A DNA stretch of 11,739 nucleotides from Acidimicrobiia bacterium. Its GTDB lineage: Bacteria; Actinomycetota; Acidimicrobiia; IMCC26256; BP-133. Below the pieces are notes generated by a model. That model was not told the DNA's origin, did not search any database, and was given only the letters and a program-made list of their open reading frames with translations. Location of the stretch: positions 1 through 11,739 of the forward strand of contig JAICYE010000027.1 of assembly GCA_025934385.1 (NCBI GenBank), given 5' to 3'. Position numbers and translations under genes: made by a program. Shown here piece by piece: positions 6,585-11,739 of this stretch (positions within the stretch are counted from its first letter, which is position 1; each line of letters starts with the position of its first letter).

Positions 6585-7334
6585 GGGGGCGGTGACCGCC
6601 TCGTCGGGATCGCCGAGGTACAGCTCGGCCAGCCGGTCGTGTTCCACGACCCCGGCGGTGCCGGTCTCGTGGACGCGGCCCTTCTCCATCACATAGGCCC
6701 GGTCGGCGACGTCGAGGGCCAGGTTGGCGTTCTGCTCGACGAGCAGGATCGACCGGCCGTCCTCCCGGAGGCGGGCCACGACCTCGAAGAGGGCGGCGAC
6801 CAGCTTCGGCGCCAGGCCCAGCGACGCCTCGTCGATGAGCAGCAGGCGGGCGTCGGTCATGGCCGCCTGGGCCAGGGCCAGCATCTGCCGCTCGCCGCCC
6901 GACAGCGTCGAGGCCAACTGGCTGCGGCGCTCGCCCAGCACCGGGAACAGCTCGAACGCCTTGTCCAGCTTGGAGCTCATGGCCCGGCGACTGCCGTTGG
7001 CGACGTAGCCCGACAGCCACAGGTTGTCGACCACGGTCAGGTCCCGCAGGACGCCGCCGCCTTCGGGGATGAACTGCACGCCGAGCCGGGCGACGCGCTC
7101 CGGCGTGAGACCGGCGGTGGAGCGCCCGTCCAGCGTCACCGCGCCCGACAGCGGTCGGAGCAGTCCGGCGATCGTCCGCAGCGTGGTCGTCTTGCCGGCG
7201 CCGTTGGGCCCGAGGAGGGCGACGATCTCGCCTTCCTCGACCCGCAGCGAGACGTCGAAGAGGACGGGCACCGCCCGGCTCTGGCGGGCGTCGCGGTAGC
7301 CGGCGGCGACCTCAGACAGTTCGAGCAGCGACAT
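6582..7334 (-). CDS. livF: Branched-chain amino acid-type ABC importer ATPase LivF, 250 aa
   Basis: One of two ATPase subunits of a HAAT (branched-chain amino acid/amide) family importer. Walker A is GPNGAGKTT at 42-50, the signature LSGGE at 144-148 (Glu instead of Gln is typical of LivF), and Walker B ends in D168-E169. The switch region reads VEQN at 199-202, where LivF proteins characteristically have Gln instead of His. The start at 7332-7334 gives MSLLELSEV, the normal LivF beginning, and has GGAAGGA on the minus strand at 7343-7349. An in-frame ATG at 7379 without a ribosome binding site would add 15 residues and is less likely. It overlaps the end of livG by 23 bases, so translation is probably coupled. 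It is the last gene of the operon, and its stop lies two bases from the stop of the convergent ligase. Confidence 0.92.
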   Translation of the reverse strand: MSLLELSEVAAGYRDARQSRAVPVLFDVSLRVEEGEIVALLGPNGAGKTTTLRTIAGLLRPLSGAVTLDGRSTAGLTPERVARLGVQFIPEGGGVLRDLTVVDNLWLSGYVANGSRRAMSSKLDKAFELFPVLGERRSQLASTLSGGERQMLALAQAAMTDARLLLIDEASLGLAPKLVAALFEVVARLREDGRSILLVEQNANLALDVADRAYVMEKGRVHETGTAGVVEHDRLAELYLGDPDEAVTAP

Positions 7335-8151
7335 CGCCGGCGTCCTTCCCGGTGAGGTCGAGCGGGGATTCGGCGCCATCGGTGAGATCGGCGTCGGTGC
7401 TCTGGGGCCCGAGGTATGCGGCGATCACCTTCGGGTCCTTGCGCACGACGTCCCAGTCGCCCTCGGCGATGACCTCGCCGAAGCTCAGCACCACGATGTG
7501 GCGGGCGACGTGGCGGACGAGCCGGAGGTCGTGGTCGATGACCAGCGTGGTGATGGCCGCCTCCTCCTGCAGGGCCCGGAGGCGGGCGCCGAGGTCGGCG
7601 GTCTCGGCCGGGTCGAGGCCGGCCGAGGGCTCGTCGAGCAGCAGCACCTTCGGCTCCCGGACGAGGGCGCAGGCCAGCTCGACCATCTTGATGAGGCCGT
7701 GGGACAGGTCGTGAACGGGCTTGCCGGCCACCCGCTCCAGCGCCAGCCGGGTGAGCACCTCCTCGGCCCGCTCTTGCAGCTGACGCTCCTCGGCCGCCGC
7801 CCGGCCCAGTATGCCGGCCAGGACGCCCGTCCGCATCGTGGCGTGCTGGGCCATGACGACATTGGCCGTGACCGAGGCCTGGGGGACGAGCCCGCCGTGC
7901 TGGAACGTCCGCACGAGACCCAGCCCGGCCCGGCGGTGCGGCGCCAGATGGGTGATGTCGCGCTCCCCGTAGGTGATGCGCCCGGTCTCGGTGCGGACGA
8001 AGCCGGAGATGGCGTTGAACAGCGTCGTCTTGCCGGCGCCGTTGGGCCCGATGAGCCCCACGACGGCGCCGTCGGGCACCGACACCGAAACACCTCTGAG
8101 GGCCCGAAGGCCGCCGAAGCGGACAGAGAGGTCGGTGACATCCAGGTTCAT
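7312..8151 (-). CDS. livG: Branched-chain amino acid-type ABC importer ATPase LivG, 279 aa
   Basis: The second ATPase of the HAAT importer. Walker A is GPNGAGKTT at 35-43, the Q-loop Gln is Q84 (RTFQHGGLVP), Walker B ends in D173-E174, and the switch His is H207 (IDHDLRLV). The signature reads LSHGL at 149-153 rather than the usual LSxGQ, so the fifth position has Leu. After the YLG at 246-248 that normally ends the family, about 30 extra residues, acidic and of low complexity, follow. The ATG at 8149-8151 forms an ATGA overlap with the permease stop, so the genes are translationally coupled. The upstream extension of the frame to 8607 overlaps the permease and is not real. Confidence 0.92.
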   Translation of the reverse strand: MNLDVTDLSVRFGGLRALRGVSVSVPDGAVVGLIGPNGAGKTTLFNAISGFVRTETGRITYGERDITHLAPHRRAGLGLVRTFQHGGLVPQASVTANVVMAQHATMRTGVLAGILGRAAAEERQLQERAEEVLTRLALERVAGKPVHDLSHGLIKMVELACALVREPKVLLLDEPSAGLDPAETADLGARLRALQEEAAITTLVIDHDLRLVRHVARHIVVLSFGEVIAEGDWDVVRKDPKVIAAYLGPQSTDADLTDGAESPLDLTGKDAGDVAARTV

Positions 8152-9986
8152 TCGCCCGCCACCGCCTCTTCCCGGCGCCACAGCTGGGACATGCCTTGGG
8201 GCAGGAACATGATCACCGCCAGGAGGATGAGGTTCTGGACGAACGGGATCCAGACCTTGCCGTTCTTGAGAAGCTCGGGCAGCAGGGCGAAGAGGATCGA
8301 CCCGGCGATGACGCCGGAGATCGAGCCGAGGCCGCCGACGATGGCCATGGCGATGAGGATGATCGAGAAGTCGGCGGTGAAGGCGTCGGAGGTGACGTGC
8401 TGGATGAGCGTGGCGTAGGTCACACCGGCGCACCCGGCCAGGAACCCCGACAGGCCGAAGGCCAGCAGCTTGTAGCGGTTGGCGGAGATTCCCCAGCTGG
8501 CGGCCACCGTCTCGTCGTGATGGAGGACGAGCATCGCCCGGCCGGCCTTGGAGTTCGTGACCCGGACGGCCACGATCACGGACACCACCAGCACGAGGAG
8601 GGCCCACAGCATCACCGTGTGGGCCTCCATCCGGGGAAGGTCGAGGCCGCGGGCGTAGCCGGCCACGGCGTCGAGCCGGAAGACGTAGCGCTCGGCGGCG
8701 ATGGCGAAGGTGAGCGTGACCACCGCCAGGTACAGGCCCCGGATGCGGAAGCCCGGGAGGCCGATGGCCACCGCCCCCGCCGCGGCCACGATCCCGGCCA
8801 CCGGCAGAGCCAGCCAGTAGGGCAGCCCGTCGTGCGTCGTGAGGATCCCGGCACCGAAGCCGCCGATCCCCATCAGGGCCGAGTGGCCGATCGACAGCTG
8901 TCCGGACAGGCCGGAGAGGATGTACATCGACACACCGACGGAGGCATAGACGACGGCCACGCTGCCGACGAAGGCGTAGTAGCCGCTGACCTGGAAGGCC
9001 GCCACGGCCACGGCCGCCACCGCCGCCACGCCAATGAGACGCTGCACGACCGGGCTGAGCGCCGGCAGCGGAATCCGCAGCCGCAGCCCCCGCCGCCCGG
9101 CCTGGAACGGGGCGTGGGTCTCGGTCTCCTTCGTGCCGAACAGGCCGTGGGGCCGCACGAGGAGGACGGCGACGACGACGACGAACACGCCGGCCTCCAC
9201 CGCCCCGGGGACGGTGGTGTAGCGCTGGATGTGGCTCTCCATGATCCCGACGACCAGGCCGCCGACCAGCGAGCCGCCCAGGCTGGTGAACCCGCCGAGG
9301 AGGGCGGCGGCGAAGGCCCGGATGAGCACCAGTTCCATGAAATAGGGGCTGAGGCTGAGCAGCGGCGCCACCAGGATTCCGGCCACCGCCGACAGCGCCG
9401 CCGACACGCCCCAGGTGAACATCGTCACCTTGGCCCCCGACACGCCCCGGAGGCGGACGGCGGTGAGGTCCTCGGCCGCCGCCCGCACGGCCACGCCGAA
9501 CAGCGAACGGCGCAGGAAGAGGGCCAGCAGCAGCGAAACGCCGAAGCTGACCAGCAGGATCAGCAACCGGTGGGCCGGGATCACGATCCCGCCGATGACG
9601 ATCGTCGGCTTCGTCAGCAGCGGTGGAACGGTGCGGGGTATCGGGCTGGCCAGCTTGGTCAGCCAGAACCGGATGATCTCGTCTACGGCCAGCGTGGCCA
9701 CCGCCACGGTCAGGATCGGGGCCGCCGCCAGCGGCCGGGCCACCACGCGCTCGGTGATGACGCCGGCCGCCGCCCCGGCGCTGATGGCCACCACCAGGGC
9801 CACCAGCATCGGCACGTGATCGGGATAGAGGTTCCAGAACACGTAGGCGCCGATCGCCCCGAAGCCGGCGTGGGCGAAGTTGACTACCCGCGTGCCCCGG
9901 TAGAGGAGCACCAGCCCGAGGGCGACGATGGCATACAGCGAACCGGCGGCGACGCCGGACACGGTGTACTGCAGGAAGAGCTTCAC
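8148..9986 (-). CDS. livHM: Fused LivH-LivM permease of a branched-chain amino acid-type ABC importer, 612 aa
   Basis: Both membrane subunits of the importer in one chain. Residues 1-285 match LivH, with the start MKLFLQYTVSGVAAGSLYAI, the VNFAHAGFG segment at 35-43, and the cytoplasmic ATPase-contact loop at 164-192 (RAAAEDLTAVRLRG). Residues 286-315 are a short hydrophilic linker. Residues 316-612 match LivM, with LSGQLSIGHSALMGIG at 360-375 and its coupling loop at 482-521 (GRAMLVLHHDETVAASWGIS). Separate livH and livM genes are the usual arrangement; the fusion forces a 1:1 ratio. The start codon is GTG at 9984-9986, 19 bases after the stop of the binding-protein gene, with no strong ribosome binding site. 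The stop overlaps the start of livG. Confidence 0.93.
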   Translation of the reverse strand: MKLFLQYTVSGVAAGSLYAIVALGLVLLYRGTRVVNFAHAGFGAIGAYVFWNLYPDHVPMLVALVVAISAGAAAGVITERVVARPLAAAPILTVAVATLAVDEIIRFWLTKLASPIPRTVPPLLTKPTIVIGGIVIPAHRLLILLVSFGVSLLLALFLRRSLFGVAVRAAAEDLTAVRLRGVSGAKVTMFTWGVSAALSAVAGILVAPLLSLSPYFMELVLIRAFAAALLGGFTSLGGSLVGGLVVGIMESHIQRYTTVPGAVEAGVFVVVVAVLLVRPHGLFGTKETETHAPFQAGRRGLRLRIPLPALSPVVQRLIGVAAVAAVAVAAFQVSGYYAFVGSVAVVYASVGVSMYILSGLSGQLSIGHSALMGIGGFGAGILTTHDGLPYWLALPVAGIVAAAGAVAIGLPGFRIRGLYLAVVTLTFAIAAERYVFRLDAVAGYARGLDLPRMEAHTVMLWALLVLVVSVIVAVRVTNSKAGRAMLVLHHDETVAASWGISANRYKLLAFGLSGFLAGCAGVTYATLIQHVTSDAFTADFSIILIAMAIVGGLGSISGVIAGSILFALLPELLKNGKVWIPFVQNLILLAVIMFLPQGMSQLWRREEAVAGE

Positions 9987-10005
9987 GGCGCCGTCAGTTC
10001 ACTCT

Positions 10006-11577
10006 CTAGAAGTCGAACCCCGTCACCTGGTCGGTGTGTGTCCCGTGGATCTCCCACACGGCGAACTTGGAGTTCGGCCCCCCGACCCGGCCCCGCTGGG
10101 TGTAGCTGATGGGTTGCGAGATGCCGGTGTCGATGTCGACCGTGTTCATCGCCCGGGCGAACGAGTCCCGGCCGAGGTCGGGGCCGGCCTTCTTCAGACC
10201 TTCGACGTAGACCACCCCGATGACGTAGCAGAGCAGGTTGAACTCGTCGGCCTGCTCGTTGGGGTAGTACTTGTGGAACGTCTCCTGGAACTTGGCCGTG
10301 CCCGACCACTGCGGGTCGGCGAAGCCGGCCACGCCGAAGGCCTTGTCGAGGTTCCCGCCCGCCGCCGCGGCCCAGATGTCACCACCCACCGGGAGCGTGA
10401 AGATGTACTGCGGCTGGTAGCCGAGCAGCTTGGCCTGGGCGGCGAACTTGGTGCTCAGGTCGGGGGCGGTGTGGAACCAGACGGTGTCGACGCCGGCGCT
10501 CTGCATCTTGGTCACGGCGGCGCTGAAGTCGCTCTGGTCCTTCTCGGCCGGGTACTTGACGGCGAACTTGCCACCCCCGGTCAGCTTGGCCAGCTCCCGG
10601 TCGGCCGCCTGGCCCATCTCGTCGAGGTTCTCGGAGTGCAGCCAGAGCAGCCCGATCTTCCGCTTGGCGGTGTAACCCCGCTTTTCGAACAGGTAGTCGA
10701 GCAGGCGGTTGCCCCCGTAGAGGTAGCTCGCCGTGATCGGGAAGGCCCACGGCTTGTCCTGCAGGTACTGCTCCCGGAATCCGCCCGACAGGTACGGCAC
10801 GCCCTTGCTGTTGGCGTAGTCGACGGTCACCGAGCACTGGTCGACGCCGACCGGGCAGGCCACGGCGAACACCTTCTTGGTGTCGACGAGGTCGCGGATG
10901 GCGGTGGCCGCCCCCTGGGCCGAGTACTTGTCGTCGGCCACGACGAGCTTCAACTTCCGGCCGTTGACCCCCCCGGCGTCGTTGACGGACCGGAAGTAGG
11001 CGTCGGTGCCGTACCAGCCCTTCCCGACGAGCACGCCGAAGGGCCCGGACAGCGGCATGTGGATACCGAAGAGGACGTCGCTCTGGGTCACGCCGGTCTT
11101 GTCACCGGGTCCGGGGGTGCCCGCCCCGGGGGTGCCCGGTGTGGGAGCGGGAGCGGGGGCGGCGCCGGCCGCCGAGTTTGCCTTCGAGCCCCCCGGCGAG
11201 GCGGTGCCGGCGGCGCTGCGGGCCGCCGGGCTCGATCCCGAGCCGGCCGCCTGGGCGGAGCCGGTCGCGCCCCCGGAGCCGGTCGAGGCCTGGGCCGACT
11301 CACCGGAGGGCGGGGCCGCGGCGCCGCTGGCGGTGCTGCCGCCGGTCGAGGCGGCCGTCGAGTCGCCGGCGGCCGGTGAGCCCGACGCGCCGGGCGTCGC
11401 CGCCGGAGCGGACGACCCGGTGTCGCCAGCGGCCGGCGCCGCTGCCCCGGTGGAACTGTTGCCGGCGCCGGGCAGGCGGGACGCCGCGCCCTTGGTGTCG
11501 TTGCCGCCGCCGCCGCAGGCGGTCAGGGTCAGGGCGAGCGCGGCGAGGAGCGAAATGCCCCGCACGTATTTCTTCAT
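10006..11577 (-). CDS. Substrate-binding lipoprotein of the Liv-type importer, 523 aa, with long disordered linker
   Basis: The receptor of the HAAT importer, lipid-anchored outside the membrane. Residues 1-20 are a lipoprotein signal with lipobox LTAC and lipidated C21. Residues 30-158 are a low-complexity Ala/Gly/Ser/Pro/Thr linker of about 130 residues, far longer than usual for this family. From about 165 a Peripla_BP_6 (LivJ/LivK-like) type I binding domain begins (VLFGIHMPLSGPFG) and runs to the end. C241 and C248 may form a disulfide. The ATG at 11575-11577 follows an AG-rich ribosome binding site (GAGGGGGG on the minus strand). An ATG 12 codons upstream would put unneeded charged residues before the signal and is rejected. 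It is the first gene of the operon. The ligand is not predictable from the sequence. Confidence 0.92.
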   Translation of the reverse strand: MKKYVRGISLLAALALTLTACGGGGNDTKGAASRLPGAGNSSTGAAAPAAGDTGSSAPAATPGASGSPAAGDSTAASTGGSTASGAAAPPSGESAQASTGSGGATGSAQAAGSGSSPAARSAAGTASPGGSKANSAAGAAPAPAPTPGTPGAGTPGPGDKTGVTQSDVLFGIHMPLSGPFGVLVGKGWYGTDAYFRSVNDAGGVNGRKLKLVVADDKYSAQGAATAIRDLVDTKKVFAVACPVGVDQCSVTVDYANSKGVPYLSGGFREQYLQDKPWAFPITASYLYGGNRLLDYLFEKRGYTAKRKIGLLWLHSENLDEMGQAADRELAKLTGGGKFAVKYPAEKDQSDFSAAVTKMQSAGVDTVWFHTAPDLSTKFAAQAKLLGYQPQYIFTLPVGGDIWAAAAGGNLDKAFGVAGFADPQWSGTAKFQETFHKYYPNEQADEFNLLCYVIGVVYVEGLKKAGPDLGRDSFARAMNTVDIDTGISQPISYTQRGRVGGPNSKFAVWEIHGTHTDQVTGFDF

Positions 11578-11739
11578 CGGTGTCCCCCCCTCTCTCCCGG
11601 GCGACGAGCCCACCGGCCGCCGGGCCGGGAATTGAGGTTTTCTCTTATCGATCAGGTGGCTTCGGTGGCGCGTCTTCCCCAGCCGGGGAAAAGGGAATAT
11701 GGAATGTCAAGGAAAGACGCGAAGGGGCCGGACCGGCCC
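11578..11739 (-). promoter_or_regulatory. Upstream regulatory region of the Liv-type importer operon
   Basis: A 162-base non-coding stretch before the operon's first gene, with AT-richer patches in otherwise GC-rich DNA. On the minus strand a consensus TTGACA lies at 11705-11710, but no good -10 box stands 16-18 bases after it. An AT-rich stretch at 11631-11653 could hold another promoter. Two short inverted repeats are visible: TTCCCC/GGGGAA at 11675-11690 and CCGGCC/GGCCGG at 11613-11628, the latter in the presumed leader. They could be operator or leader structures; no regulator gene is present in the window. Confidence 0.4.
11725..11739. repeat. GC-rich inverted repeat at the window edge
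   Basis: GGGCCGG (11725-11731) and CCGGCCC (11733-11739) form a perfect seven-base inverted repeat around one central base. It may be part of a larger hairpin, such as a terminator for the gene beyond the edge, but the sequence stops here. Confidence 0.35.

Noticed and set aside
4972..7020. Long open frame on the minus strand (682 codons) antisense to the acyl-CoA ligase and overlapping livF
   Set aside because: The ligase has every family motif on the plus strand; the antisense product is low-complexity Gly/Asp/Arg/Val/Pro with no motif.
8196..10109. Long open frame on the plus strand (637 codons) antisense to the fused permease
   Set aside because: Its composition (runs of His, Asp, Gly, Arg, Gln) is that of a mirror frame of GC-rich membrane-protein codons, it has no recognisable domain, and the permease on the other strand is unmistakable.
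11006..11635. Plus-strand frame (209 codons) opposite the linker of the binding protein
   Set aside because: Its Pro/Ala/Glu/Val-rich product mirrors the low-complexity linker on the minus strand, and it has no recognisable domain.

Overview
This window is high-GC, densely packed bacterial DNA. GTG starts, TANNNT-like -10 boxes without Shine-Dalgarno sequences, Ala/Gly/Pro-rich proteins and a SBBP-repeat propeller suggest an actinobacterium. An Acidimicrobiia-like soil or freshwater lineage is my best guess, but no rRNA or marker gene is present to confirm it. I see no tRNA, rRNA, CRISPR array, insertion sequence or integrase. No gene-free stretch exceeds about 160 bases.

Left part (1-2560). 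The last codons of an unknown gene are followed by two forward genes for exported proteins: an unrecognised 190-residue beta-rich protein and a small cupredoxin with amicyanin-type copper ligand spacing. A strong hairpin separates them from a convergent gene on the minus strand. That gene encodes an exported seven-repeat SBBP beta-propeller whose repeats are all exactly 57 residues apart.

Middle (2561-4990). Divergent from the propeller gene is a compact two-gene ABC exporter, an ATPase and a six-helix permease translationally coupled through a GTGA overlap. The ATPase seems to be expressed from a nearly leaderless promoter. Convergent to it is a class I SAM-dependent methyltransferase.

Right part (5002-11739). 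A complete fatty-acid/aromatic-type acyl-CoA ligase reads forward, divergent from the methyltransferase with only 11 bases between the two start codons. It meets, stop to stop, a minus-strand branched-chain amino acid/amide-type (HAAT family) ABC uptake operon. Its order is substrate-binding lipoprotein, fused LivH-LivM permease, LivG ATPase, LivF ATPase. The binding protein carries an unusually long (~130 residue) disordered linker between its lipid anchor and its binding domain.

The likely functional picture for the right part is uptake of a small organic acid or amino acid by the Liv-type importer, possibly followed by CoA activation by the adjacent ligase. Substrate identity cannot be read from the sequence. 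I do not see a clearly novel defence or mobile system. The items most worth a second look are the exact 57-residue propeller periodicity, the exported cupredoxin pair, the long lipoprotein linker and the fused permease.
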